Shown here piece by piece: positions 1-7,888 of a stretch of DNA of 64,000 nucleotides. This stretch comes from Ferruginibacter sp. (lineage in GTDB: Bacteria; Bacteroidota; Bacteroidia; Chitinophagales; Chitinophagaceae), in assembly GCA_025963635.1 (NCBI GenBank), contig JAOQAK010000079.1:17045-81044 (forward strand), read 5' to 3'. The notes beneath the pieces are model-generated. The model saw nothing but the letters and a program-made list of their open reading frames with translations. It made no database searches and was not told the DNA's origin. Made by a program: the position numbers and the translations under genes. Position 1 is the stretch's first letter. Each line of letters begins with the position of its first letter.

Positions 1-138
1 TTTAATGGCTGTGTAATCTCCTTTTAATGTGGAGATAGAAATTTCATACTCAAATTTTCTCAGTGCTTCATCCATTTCAGCCTTATTGATGACGCCTGAT
101 TTGGGATCTGATGGACTGGTGGTTATTTTAACCGGCAT
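1..138 (-). CDS. Hypothetical protein, N-terminal part (runs off the window)
   Basis: An open frame on the minus strand begins at ATG 138-136 and stays open to the window edge, giving 46 residues beginning MPVKITTSPSDPKSGV. The piece is hydrophilic, with no signal peptide and an acidic helix-like stretch (KAEMDEALRKFEYEIS). I do not recognise the family. It is divergent from the metalloprotease gene, and a partial copy of the cluster-type promoter lies 31 bases upstream, which suggests it belongs to the same regulon. The C-terminus is outside the window. Confidence 0.6.
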   Translation of the reverse strand, partial: MPVKITTSPSDPKSGVINKAEMDEALRKFEYEISISTLKGDYTAIK

Positions 139-168
139 AGTAAATAATTTAAAAGTTAGTTAATGGAG

Positions 169-199
169 CCAAACTACTACCCAATTATAAGATTTGCAA
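169..199 (-). promoter_or_regulatory. Candidate cluster-type promoter, minus strand
   Basis: On the minus strand an ACTTGCAAAT block (TTGC at 199-196) is followed after exactly 19 bases by TAGTTTGG (176-169). The upstream block is nearly identical to that of the promoter at 12184, but the downstream hexamer matches TAWGTTAG at only 5 of 8 positions. It would give a leader of about 25 bases for the partial gene starting at 138. Confidence 0.35.
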
Positions 200-417
200 G
201 TGCAATTCACTTAAACGATTCTTTTCTGTTTTGAAACAGGAAAAATCCTAGCTCCATTCCCATTATTTTCCTTTTTTTAAAAAGAGCAGGTACTTACATC
301 TTTATGTTATTGATTTTATAAACGCAGCCGCGGCCTGGCAAAAAAGTTGATTTTCTGAGCGCTGTAATTTGTTGGCAGCGAATAGCAAAATCAATAATAA
401 AATATCTTATCACCGGT

Positions 418-448
418 TTGCAATTGCCATAAATTGATATTAAGTTAG
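418..448 (+). promoter_or_regulatory. Cluster-type promoter (copy E)
   Basis: TTGC (418-421), 19 bases, then TAAGTTAGTA (441-450), with TTGATAT just before the second box. The same two boxes with the same 19-base spacing occur at 3643, 5145 and 12184. The layout resembles the Bacteroidota -33/-7 promoter (TTTG-N19-TAnnTTTG) but the -7 box is specifically TAWGTTAG. It precedes the metalloprotease gene by about 135 bases. Confidence 0.6.
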
Positions 449-585
449 TAGCCGGATTTCAATCCTCTGAATTGCCATACTAAACCTCATAAGCCGCAAG
501 AATTAGCAACAGCATCATCTATTTAATTCGTGAGTTAAGACCATTTCGTTCTCGAAGCTATTTGTGAAACCTGGCAATTATAACA

Positions 586-2940
586 ATGACATCAATCGAC
601 CCAACATCTTTACCACAGCATACAACACCTGTTTCCAGGGGTGATATTGAATATTCAGTTGAGCAGGTTGCTCTTTTGCAATCGCTTTCCATGATGCAGG
701 TTCATAAAAATGTAATCTTTAAAAAGGATGCTGCTGCCGGCTTCCCGGCTCAAACCTCAATGATCGGAAACATTGCAGAAAAAGAGGGTAACGATTCAGT
801 TTCTCCGGCAGCAAGTGAAATAGTAAACATCGATCATCCTGATGCTACACTGGCGGCATTCGGAGAGGAAGCGTTTAACATGCCCCCGCCCGGCTTAATC
901 AATAATAATGTACCGCTTGCCTTGAAAACCGTAAGCGGAAAATACAGGGGCCGCTCAACAAATGGTGACCTGGAACTTGAGCTGCGGGTTGATGTAGATG
1001 GAAGAAGGCCAATGAGAAGGGTGAGCGGAGATTTTTACCGTACCATGGGAGACACTATCACGTATATCGGCTCTTTTATCATCCAGACACCAATCCTTTC
1101 TGTAACTCCAACACAGGTTGTAATTGACGGACAAGGAATGTTTTCGATAACAACCGCCTCTCCACGCCTCCAGGTCACCATTAAAAGGGTGGGCGAATTC
1201 ATGTCACCCTCTGCCGCAGAAGCTCAGTTCATGACCGTTGAGGGCGTGCCTGGAATAAAATATACCTGTAATTTCCAATCAGCCTACTTCAGGCGGGTTG
1301 AATTTGAAACTGATTTTGTAACGAATGTTCAGCCTTTTTCATCTTATAATACGGGATTGCTTCCGTGCAATGGCCCGGTGCGTACGCTCACCGTAACAGC
1401 AGCATTCGCTGAAGCAGGCGTGGAAATGGTAGAAACGGGTGGCGCCAATGAAGTGCCCATAGCAATGGCGGGCCCTGATAAAGTTTGGACCAACAGGGAA
1501 CTTCATGCATCAATGGAAAAACATTTTCAGTTATGGAAAGACGAGCCCGGGTGGAAGGTATGGTTACTCGCCGCAACCAGCCATAGAACAGAAGACGGGC
1601 TTCGGGGAGTAATGTTCGATCAACAGGGAGCCCAGCGGCAAGGATGTGCAGTGTTTCATGATGTGATAGGCGGCAATACGACAGAGGTTATAAGAGGGCA
1701 ACTGCGTACTTATGTTCACGAAATGGGCCATTGTTTTAATTTGTATCATTCCCATCAAAAAGAATTTATGCATCCGCCTCAGCCCAACCGGCTGGATGCA
1801 CTTTCGTGGATGCATTATCCTGATTATTATCTGTCTCCCAACGGATCCGGTGCATCAGCATACTGGGCGGCCTTTCCCTTCCAGTTTGACGACCTCGAAA
1901 TAATTCATCTTCGCCATGCTTTTCGCAATGATATCATCATGGGTGGTAATAATTTTGGAACAGGTGCAGCTGATGTAGACCCAAACCTGTTTGCTGATCC
2001 CATTTTAGATAAAACGGGGCTGCAGTTAAAAATCAAAAGCGAGGCATCGTACTATTGCGGCGAACCAGTGGTGGTAGAGTTTAAGCTTGCACTGACGGAT
2101 ATGCGAGGCAAACGGGTAAATGCCCGTTTACATCCAAACTACGGATATGTTCAGGTAGGCATCAGTAAACCCGGGGGAAAGACAATTGTATATCGCCCTT
2201 TTTTGCAACAATGTGCCGATCCGGAAATCCTTACCCTCGATTGCGATCTGCCTGCTGTGTATGATAGTGCATATATTGGCTATGGTAAAGATGGCTTTTA
2301 TTTTAATGAGCCGGGCGTATACGAACTCCGAGCTGTATATCATGCAATGGATAGTTCGCAGGTATTTTCAAACATATTGCGCTTCCGGGTAGATGCCCCG
2401 GCGGATAATCGCGAGAAGGAAATCGCAGACCTGTTTTTGGGCGAAGCGCAGGGAAAGCTTTTGTACCTGTTAGGATCTGATGCAGACAGTCTGCAAAAAG
2501 GAAACGAAGCATTTGACCACGTAATACAACAATACCCGGATCACCCGATGGCTGTATATGCTAAATTAATAAAGGGGATGAATGCATCTTTATCATTCAA
2601 AACAATTGATACCAAAACAAAGGAAATATATACCCGGGAGGCAAATTTTTACGAGAGCGCAGCCTTACTTTCTGATGTCTTTGATGCGAGCACCGCTTTA
2701 CTGCAAAACCCCGCTGCAGAAACGGGGGTTGATAATATTACACTGAATATGGCTGCGAAATCACTCGTTACTGTTCAGCAGGCCATGGGCGATACGCCTA
2801 AGGCAAATGCCACCGCTCAAAAAATATGCGCCTATTTCGCACTGGAAACTAAAGGCATCCCTAAGTTTGTTCAGGATAAGATAAAGAGAGAAGTTTATGC
2901 TCTTTTACAAGACAATAAGGAAATGAATACAACTGGTTAA
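586..2940 (+). CDS. Metzincin-like zinc metalloprotease (784 aa)
   Basis: Probable zinc-dependent endopeptidase. The zinc motif HEMGHCFNLYH fits HExxHxxxxxH (His378, Glu379, His382, His388), and an SWMHY sequence about 20 residues further (Met409) looks like the Met-turn of metzincins, as in astacins. The N-terminal 370 residues contain beta-rich segments without a family I can name; residues about 490-610 look like an Ig-type beta region, and the last 170 residues look helical and TPR-like. There is no signal peptide: the N-terminus MTSIDPTSLPQHTTPV is polar. The usual Gly between the zinc histidines is Asn. It is the first unit of the lytic-enzyme cluster and has its own promoter at 418. 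The protease call rests on motifs only. Confidence 0.75.
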   Translation: MTSIDPTSLPQHTTPVSRGDIEYSVEQVALLQSLSMMQVHKNVIFKKDAAAGFPAQTSMIGNIAEKEGNDSVSPAASEIVNIDHPDATLAAFGEEAFNMPPPGLINNNVPLALKTVSGKYRGRSTNGDLELELRVDVDGRRPMRRVSGDFYRTMGDTITYIGSFIIQTPILSVTPTQVVIDGQGMFSITTASPRLQVTIKRVGEFMSPSAAEAQFMTVEGVPGIKYTCNFQSAYFRRVEFETDFVTNVQPFSSYNTGLLPCNGPVRTLTVTAAFAEAGVEMVETGGANEVPIAMAGPDKVWTNRELHASMEKHFQLWKDEPGWKVWLLAATSHRTEDGLRGVMFDQQGAQRQGCAVFHDVIGGNTTEVIRGQLRTYVHEMGHCFNLYHSHQKEFMHPPQPNRLDALSWMHYPDYYLSPNGSGASAYWAAFPFQFDDLEIIHLRHAFRNDIIMGGNNFGTGAADVDPNLFADPILDKTGLQLKIKSEASYYCGEPVVVEFKLALTDMRGKRVNARLHPNYGYVQVGISKPGGKTIVYRPFLQQCADPEILTLDCDLPAVYDSAYIGYGKDGFYFNEPGVYELRAVYHAMDSSQVFSNILRFRVDAPADNREKEIADLFLGEAQGKLLYLLGSDADSLQKGNEAFDHVIQQYPDHPMAVYAKLIKGMNASLSFKTIDTKTKEIYTREANFYESAALLSDVFDASTALLQNPAAETGVDNITLNMAAKSLVTVQQAMGDTPKANATAQKICAYFALETKGIPKFVQDKIKREVYALLQDNKEMNTTG

Positions 2941-3017
2941 CAGTAATGCGAAAAGCGGGTAACGTATCCATAAATAAAAAGCCTTAAGATGATTTCCGAA
3001 AACCATCTTGCCAGGGC

Positions 3018-3586
3018 ATGCCCGGAAATAGTTTAAGCCATCTATTAATGAATGATACAGCTGAAATATTTACTGTGACGCTTTATTGTGAATCTGCATT
3101 ATCAGTTGACAAGCCCATAAGACTTGGCGACCATGTACCAATTCGCATTGAGGTAAAAAATGTATCTTCTAAACCAGTTTGGATAACCGGCGTGCTGGAC
3201 GGTTCTGAAAGAGGATTGCGATTTCCTCATTATATGCCGCTCATTGAAGGACCGGTTGCAAATAAAAATGCACCGGAATATCCCGATGCCGGAACATCGC
3301 CCCTACGGAAAAAAGATTTTCGTTTATTGAGCCCGGAAGAAAGTTTCGATCCCACTAATGAAACAATTTATACAGGAATCCGATCGTTGCATTCAGAGAC
3401 TTTGTTCCATCAATCGCGGGAGAATATCGTATCAGCCTGGTATTTTCAACGAATAGCAACAACAATGAACAATGGCTTGGCACCATGACCGACATAGAAC
3501 AAACAGGGCTACTTTCGATGATTGCGCAGGTACCACATTGTACCATCCGTTCAAATATTCTGATAGTACAAATTTCAACGGCTTAA
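3018..3586 (+). pseudogene. Frameshifted hypothetical protein downstream of the metalloprotease
   Basis: The first frame (3018 or, more likely, ATG 3048) encodes a beta-rich protein (TVTLYCESALSVDKPIRLGDHVPIRIEV and so on) up to about PEESFDPTN near 3359. From 3362 another frame continues with NLYRNPIVAFRDFVPSIAGEYRISLVFSTN to a stop at 3584-3586. This tail has the expected beta-sandwich pattern (a GEYRI..V.. strand), while the first frame degenerates into unlike sequence before its stop at 3488. A single indel between about 3355 and 3400 explains this. The function is unknown; the content resembles Ig-like domains that flank secreted proteases. It lies 77 bases after the metalloprotease and could be co-transcribed. 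It may be a real pseudogene or a sequencing error. Confidence 0.6.
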
Positions 3587-3642
3587 CGAAGATCATTTTT
3601 GGGCCCCCGTTCAACAGCATGAAAATTAGCTTTCACGTGAAC

Positions 3643-3673
3643 TTGCATTTCTCGTAATTAGATATTATGTTAG
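3643..3673 (+). promoter_or_regulatory. Cluster-type promoter (copy A)
   Basis: TTGC (3643-3646), 19 bases, TATGTTAGTA (3666-3675). The flanks are shared with copy B: ACTTGCATTT upstream and ATTAGAT before the second box. About 280 bases of leader would follow before the start at 3974. Confidence 0.65.
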
Positions 3674-3889
3674 TAGTCGAATTCACTGCCTTTGATGCAC
3701 CCACCCTGCTTTTCCTTGTTGGTTGGTTTAAAAAAAATATAAATAAATTGGTGTACATGGAGTAATGGTATCAGCAGGATAGCGCCCTGATCTCTTAAGC
3801 AAATCAACATTCAAAACATTTAACAGGGAAATCTCTTTGCAGCAATTTAAATAAATAGCGCAGGGTTTTACCTGCAGAAATAATTATAA

Positions 3890-3955
3890 GGGAGAACGCT
3901 GAAACCCTTTAAACAGTAAGCACCGGGTAGCCGAAAACGGTAGACAGAGTAGGCA
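3890..3955 (+). ncRNA. Conserved leader RNA element (copy A, extended form)
   Basis: The core CCGGGTAGCCGAAAACGG (3923-3940) plus GAGTAGGCA (3947-3955) ends 18 bases before the ATG at 3974. In this copy, as in copy C, an upstream GGGAGAACGCTGAAACCC segment is followed by ACAGTAAGC. Possible pairings seen by eye: GGG/CCC, GCTG with CAGT, CCG with CGG, and GCC with the distal GGC, the last crossing the CCG/CGG helix as in an H-type pseudoknot. It is the same element as at 5348, 8131 and 12297. Its regulatory role is inferred. Confidence 0.55.
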
Positions 3956-3973
3956 ACAAACAATCAACTCAAT

Positions 3974-4411
3974 ATGAAAAAGAATCGTTTTTTACACTCC
4001 TTTTTTGTGCTTTTAATTACGCTACTGATAATTAGTTGTGGTGCCGGTTTGCATTATTCCAAGTCTTCGGATACCGCTAATTCGCAAATTATTACCGAGG
4101 CGCAAACCTTGCTGAGTAAATCTTCAGAACCGTATAATTCACATGCCGCTGAAGTAGATTCTTTGAAGGCTCATATCGATAGGGTTGTTGCAGACGAAGC
4201 CAGGCGCGGGAAGAATGATGCTACGAAGGCAATGTGGACGGCTGTTCAGAAAGACAAGCAAAACCTGTACGACTTTTTTAACCTATGGAAACAACAGGGT
4301 ACAATTAGCCAGGCTGCGGTTACAGAGATTGGGAACAAAATGATGGCGGTATTAAATGTCATTCAAACATGGGAACAGCGCAAAAAAGACGGTCCGCTTT
4401 TTAATCATTAA
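3974..4411 (+). CDS. Small lipoprotein of unknown function (145 aa)
   Basis: The N-terminus is a lipoprotein signal (MKKNRF, hydrophobic core, LIISC lipobox), so the mature protein is probably membrane-anchored from about Cys22. The rest is mostly alpha-helical and charged (HAAEVDSLKAHIDRVVADEARR, IQTWEQRKKDG). I do not recognise a family. It is the first gene after promoter A and leader A and is followed 21 bases later by a second small gene ending in a strong terminator, so the two form one small operon. A spanin-like or envelope-linker role would fit a lysis cassette but nothing in the sequence proves it. Confidence 0.7.
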   Translation: MKKNRFLHSFFVLLITLLIISCGAGLHYSKSSDTANSQIITEAQTLLSKSSEPYNSHAAEVDSLKAHIDRVVADEARRGKNDATKAMWTAVQKDKQNLYDFFNLWKQQGTISQAAVTEIGNKMMAVLNVIQTWEQRKKDGPLFNH

Positions 4412-4432
4412 TAACCATTAAATCAAAATTAT

Positions 4433-4810
4433 ATGCCAAACAATACTCAGGCTCCCGACATGAAAGAAATCTTTGCTGATATAGAAAAGCAAGTAATGAC
4501 GCTTGCTGAAACTACGGTAAGCAACTTTAAAGACCAGGCTGTGGCCGATGCAAAAAACCTGGTAAATGTTTTTAAGAATGATATCATACGGTGGACAAAT
4601 TTGTTAAGCACCGGCCAGATCACCATTGCAGAATTTGAATTTTTAGTGGGTACAGAAAAATCAATTACGAAGATGGTAGCTTTGGAACAAGCCGGCCTGG
4701 CACAGTTGAGAATTTCAGCTTTCTTATCTGGTGTATTGAATGTAGTTACGGACGTGGTACTAAAAACCGTGGTAGGGAATGAAACACCGGCACCACAGGT
4801 AGTGGTCTGA
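4433..4810 (+). CDS. Hypothetical protein (125 aa)
   Basis: A small protein without a signal peptide, predicted helical, with amphipathic stretches (ADIEKQVMTLAETTVSNFKDQAVADAKNLVNVF) and a moderately hydrophobic C-terminal segment (LSGVLNVVTDVVLKTVV). It is the second gene of the lipoprotein operon and is followed by an intrinsic terminator at 4842. I do not recognise the family. The pairing of a lipoprotein with a small helical protein under the cluster promoter is what can be said. Confidence 0.65.
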   Translation: MPNNTQAPDMKEIFADIEKQVMTLAETTVSNFKDQAVADAKNLVNVFKNDIIRWTNLLSTGQITIAEFEFLVGTEKSITKMVALEQAGLAQLRISAFLSGVLNVVTDVVLKTVVGNETPAPQVVV

Positions 4811-4841
4811 CACAATTACTATTGAAGGAACATATTGCAGG

Positions 4842-4867
4842 ATCAGCGGTAACCCGCTGATTTTTTC
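4842..4867 (+). terminator. Intrinsic terminator of the lipoprotein operon
   Basis: A perfect 8-bp stem ATCAGCGG/CCGCTGAT with a TAAC loop, followed by a run of Ts. It sits 31 bases after the stop of the 125-aa gene. Confidence 0.85.
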
Positions 4868-5144
4868 TTTATAATGGAAAATGCCGCTGGTGTGATTAAC
4901 AGCTCATTCATTCAACAATCATGTGACCACATAAAAATCTGCACTGAAGCTAACTGTTGTAATCAGGAAAAATCCTTCCTGGTTAGCATGGTTTTCCTGT
5001 TGCCGGCTAAACAGAGATTTTTAAACTTTGTATCAGCATTTATTACGGTCTTTTATTTTTTACCAGGTTAGCAGCACAAACAATCAGCTTATTTGGACTC
5101 AGCAACAAATAGCGAATCAATTATTAAATAACCGGCACGTGTAC

Positions 5145-5175
5145 TTGCATTTGTGCTGATTAGATGGTATGTTAG
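5145..5175 (+). promoter_or_regulatory. Cluster-type promoter (copy B)
   Basis: TTGC (5145-5148), 19 bases, TATGTTAGTA (5168-5177), with ACTTGCATTT and GATTAGAT flanks like copy A. It drives the GH19 operon with a leader of about 215 bases. Confidence 0.65.
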
Positions 5176-5347
5176 TACTCAAATCTATTCCTTTGATCAA
5201 TCTGCATTGATTTTCCCTGGATTTTGCTGAGAAATATACAGTGTACTTTCTTGTGTACCATTCCGCCATGAGCTGTTGATAAAACAAAACGAACTCAAAT
5301 ATTTATCCGATCCTACTGATTTCCTTCAATCAATTGTAAATAATATA

Positions 5348-5381
5348 CCGGTTAGCCGAAAACGGGATCAACGAGTAGGCA
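5348..5381 (+). ncRNA. Conserved leader RNA element (copy B)
   Basis: CCGGTTAGCCGAAAACGG (5348-5365), seven bases, then GAGTAGGCA (5373-5381), ending 15 bases before the GH19 start codon. The GGG of copies A, C and D is GGT here. The CCG-AAAA-CGG hairpin and the distal GGC are preserved. Confidence 0.55.
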
Positions 5382-5396
5382 AAAATCAATTCCAAA

Positions 5397-5978
5397 ATGA
5401 CACTCGGACAAATTAAAGAAACAACCTGCTCTTCCACTGCTAACGCAACAAAGTTTATGTCTTTCATAAATGATACCTGCGTTAAGTTTGACATTAGCAC
5501 ACCTATTCGCCAGCTCTGTTTCCTGGCACAGGTGGGCCACGAAAGTGGAAGTCTTTTTTTTACAGAAGAATTGGCGAGCGGTGCCTTATATGAAGGCCGT
5601 AAATCTTTAGGCAATACCCAACCGGGGGATGGTGTAAGGTTTAAGGGGCGTGGTTTAATACAGATCACCGGTCGTTCCAATTACAAAGCAGTGGGAGATG
5701 CTTTAGGGATAGACTTTATCAAAAGTCCCACCCTCTTGGGAGGAAAGAATGTAAATGTATGCTCCAATGAGCAGCTAAAAAATGCGGCTTTAAGCGCAGG
5801 ATGGTTTTGGAACAGCCGTAAACTAAATGCCATAGCAGATATGATCAATATTGCCAAGCCCATCGACAGCGGTAGCAATCTTGAAAACTTTACACTCCTA
5901 ACCCGGAAGATCAATGGCGGAACCAACGGGTTGCACGATAGGCTGAACAGGTATAAAACCGGGGTAAAGTTTTTTTAG
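5397..5978 (+). CDS. GH19 chitinase/lysozyme-like glycoside hydrolase (193 aa)
   Basis: A single GH19 domain of the compact type found in phage endolysins and bacterial lysozyme-like proteins, expected to cleave the glycan strands of peptidoglycan or chitin. The catalytic region QVGHESGSLFFTEELASG contains the general acid (Glu49) and a second acidic pair (Glu57/Glu58); further conserved are FKGRGLIQITGRSNY and the AGWFW segment. There is no signal peptide: the protein starts MTLGQIKETTCSSTAN. It is the first gene after promoter B and leader B, followed 60 bases later by a membrane protein gene. The lack of an export signal makes it endolysin-like in context. Family call is firm, substrate not. 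Confidence 0.88.
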   Translation: MTLGQIKETTCSSTANATKFMSFINDTCVKFDISTPIRQLCFLAQVGHESGSLFFTEELASGALYEGRKSLGNTQPGDGVRFKGRGLIQITGRSNYKAVGDALGIDFIKSPTLLGGKNVNVCSNEQLKNAALSAGWFWNSRKLNAIADMINIAKPIDSGSNLENFTLLTRKINGGTNGLHDRLNRYKTGVKFF

Positions 5979-6038
5979 AAGCAAACAGGCACAACCTTCC
6001 AAACAGGATTGATTTTATCGAAATAAAAAATAATCATT

Positions 6039-7127
6039 ATGAGTGGCTTCCCGATATTAGACCTGGTGATAGGGATGATATTTCTTTATTTCCTGCTAAG
6101 TATTATCTGCAGTTCTGCAGTTGAATTATGGTTTTCAATGTGCAATACCAGGGCCCGCTTATTGGAACAATGGTTAAAGCGGATTTTTGACATACAGGCG
6201 CTTGACTCCCATGGAATTCCTAAGCTTGAGGGAAATAAACCGGTAAGTGTAGGGGAAGAAATTATGAATCATTGCATGGTAACCGCTTTATCCAAAACGG
6301 GGAAGTCTACCTCTTATATTGATGCAGTCAATTTTGTTTCGGCCCTTCTTGATAAAATTACACTGGCGCCTGCCAAACCGGGCACAAATGCAGTTCAGCT
6401 TCCGCCGGTTAATCTTGATCAGTACATTGCTGCCATTGAACAGTCCAATTCAATATCAGGGGAATTAAAACGAACCATATTAAGTTTTGCCCACCAGGCA
6501 AAAGTTGCGGCGGAAGTAGCCATCCCTGCCGCCACAAATGTTACAGCAACGATCAGTTCAGCCATTAAAAGCGATCTCGATCAATTTCGGGAGCGGCTGG
6601 AGAATTGGTACGATACAAATGCTAACCGGCTTACCGGCACATTGAAACGAAAAAAGGTACTGCCCTCAACATTCATCCTGGGAACCATTATAACGATTGC
6701 ATTAAATGCAGACACAATAGAGATCAGCAAATATCTCTACACTAATAAGGATGCGGCCAAACAACTTTCAACCACTGCAATGAACACTTACCGGGAAATA
6801 GATTCGGCGAACAAAGCCAGCATTGCCGCCAGTACCGGGGACCCTAAAACCGTTGATGATTTAAATCAACAGGCTGTTCAAATAAAACAATATATCGACA
6901 GTGTACAAGTTTTGAACTTACCAATTGGCTGGAAAAATAAGCCTGTCACAGACAGCAAGTCTTTCTGGAATTATTTCTTTGATATCGCCCATATCGGCGG
7001 TTGGCTGGCTACTATTTTGGCGATTTGCATGGGTTCTCCTTTTTGGTTCGACCTGTTAAATAAAATAGCCAATGTGCGGGGTGTTGGCCCGAAGCCGCCT
7101 GTGCCAGATAGCAGTGGCAAAAATTAA
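6039..7127 (+). CDS. Multi-pass membrane protein of unknown function (362 aa)
   Basis: Three hydrophobic segments are visible at about residues 7-27, 207-224 and 318-338, separated by long soluble stretches. The C-terminal signature GSPFWFDLLNKIANVRGVGPKP and the ENWYDTNANRLTG..KRK sequence before the second segment look like conserved family features that I have no function for. It lies between the GH19 gene (60 bases upstream) and another membrane protein (29 bases downstream), probably in one operon. A holin-like or channel role is a contextual guess only; the length is far greater than that of phage holins. Confidence 0.7.
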   Translation: MSGFPILDLVIGMIFLYFLLSIICSSAVELWFSMCNTRARLLEQWLKRIFDIQALDSHGIPKLEGNKPVSVGEEIMNHCMVTALSKTGKSTSYIDAVNFVSALLDKITLAPAKPGTNAVQLPPVNLDQYIAAIEQSNSISGELKRTILSFAHQAKVAAEVAIPAATNVTATISSAIKSDLDQFRERLENWYDTNANRLTGTLKRKKVLPSTFILGTIITIALNADTIEISKYLYTNKDAAKQLSTTAMNTYREIDSANKASIAASTGDPKTVDDLNQQAVQIKQYIDSVQVLNLPIGWKNKPVTDSKSFWNYFFDIAHIGGWLATILAICMGSPFWFDLLNKIANVRGVGPKPPVPDSSGKN

Positions 7128-7156
7128 CCCATTACTTTTTATTTCAAAACTATACC

Positions 7157-7888
7157 ATGAAAAAGAGCTTGTTATTTATTATTATGTGCTTCTGCTCCTG
7201 CCAAATAATATGGGCACAGTCCAACCCGGATTCGGCAAAGAAAGCAAAAGCCGATTCTGCCAGGCTGGAGTTGCAACGCAAGATGGATTCAGCCCGTAAA
7301 GCGGATTCCACACACAAGGCAGACTCAATACGTAGGGCAGAGGCAATGGCTAAAACTGCTGCTTTAAACAATCTTGCAAAAAAAGATTCTATCCCGGATA
7401 AAGCTTGCAATTGCTGTAAACCTCATGAAAAAACAGCCCCGAATTTTGGTGAATGGCTGCTGATAGCTGTGCCGGTCGTAATATTCTTAATAATTTTTTA
7501 TTCAATCGGCAAAGCTGAAGGTTTTAAATTTAATGATGCGTTGACTGAAAGTGATCAAACGCAGCAAACAAAGCAAAATCCTCAATATACCATCGAAAAT
7601 TTAAAGGAGCTAAAAGATACGCCCAACTTATCCATTGTATTACCACCCACGATCCAGGTTACGCCCGGCGAAGCAACTTATCGGCCAAGCATCAGCCGTT
7701 ATATTGCATTTATCACCAGCCTGTTTGCACTTATTATTGCATTGTCCATGAGCAGCTTTTTTATATACCATTATATTTCTACAGGCTGCCCTCCTGACCT
7801 GGGAGCTTTATCAACCATTTTGATTGCTTTGGGAGTTGGTATGGTCCCCTACGCATTTAATAAAGTATCAACCGCCATTAAGTCCTGA
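7157..7888 (+). CDS. Exported membrane protein with KADS-type repeats (243 aa)
   Basis: A signal peptide (MKKSLLFIIMCFCSCQIIWAQ) is followed by a low-complexity charged stretch (about residues 24-66) with repeated KADSxRK/HKADSIRRAE units, likely helical. A CNCC cysteine cluster follows at about 84-87. Hydrophobic segments are at about 98-118, 178-203 and 212-232. The signal peptide cleavage would place the repeat region in the periplasm. I do not recognise the family. It is the third gene of the GH19 operon, 29 bases after the preceding gene. Confidence 0.7.
   Translation: MKKSLLFIIMCFCSCQIIWAQSNPDSAKKAKADSARLELQRKMDSARKADSTHKADSIRRAEAMAKTAALNNLAKKDSIPDKACNCCKPHEKTAPNFGEWLLIAVPVVIFLIIFYSIGKAEGFKFNDALTESDQTQQTKQNPQYTIENLKELKDTPNLSIVLPPTIQVTPGEATYRPSISRYIAFITSLFALIIALSMSSFFIYHYISTGCPPDLGALSTILIALGVGMVPYAFNKVSTAIKS

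Larger units (their letters stand above)
139..585. other. Divergent intergenic region
   Basis: This 447-base AT-rich region separates the partial minus-strand gene from the metalloprotease gene. It holds two outward-facing promoter candidates of the cluster type (169-199 minus, 418-448 plus). The plus-strand 5' leader after the promoter is about 130 bases and lacks the CCGAAAACGG element found in the other four leaders. No other gene was seen. Confidence 0.5.
3587..3973. other. Long 5' region of the lipoprotein operon
   Basis: This 387-base stretch has no gene. It contains the cluster promoter copy A (3643-3673), then an untranslated leader of nearly 300 bases ending in the structured element at 3890-3955. 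A small hairpin, GCAGG/CCTGC, lies at about 3860-3875. Confidence 0.55.
4811..5396. other. Intergenic region between the lipoprotein operon and the GH19 operon
   Basis: This 586-base region contains the terminator of the preceding operon (4842-4867), promoter copy B (5145-5175) and leader copy B (5348-5381). A 65-codon open frame at 4874-5071 has no coding character and is not called. The rest is AT-rich with no recognised feature. Confidence 0.55.

Noticed and set aside
4874..5071. 65-codon open frame between the lipoprotein operon and the GH19 operon
   Set aside because: Composition is unlike coding sequence, it starts right behind a terminator and overlaps no family-like sequence.
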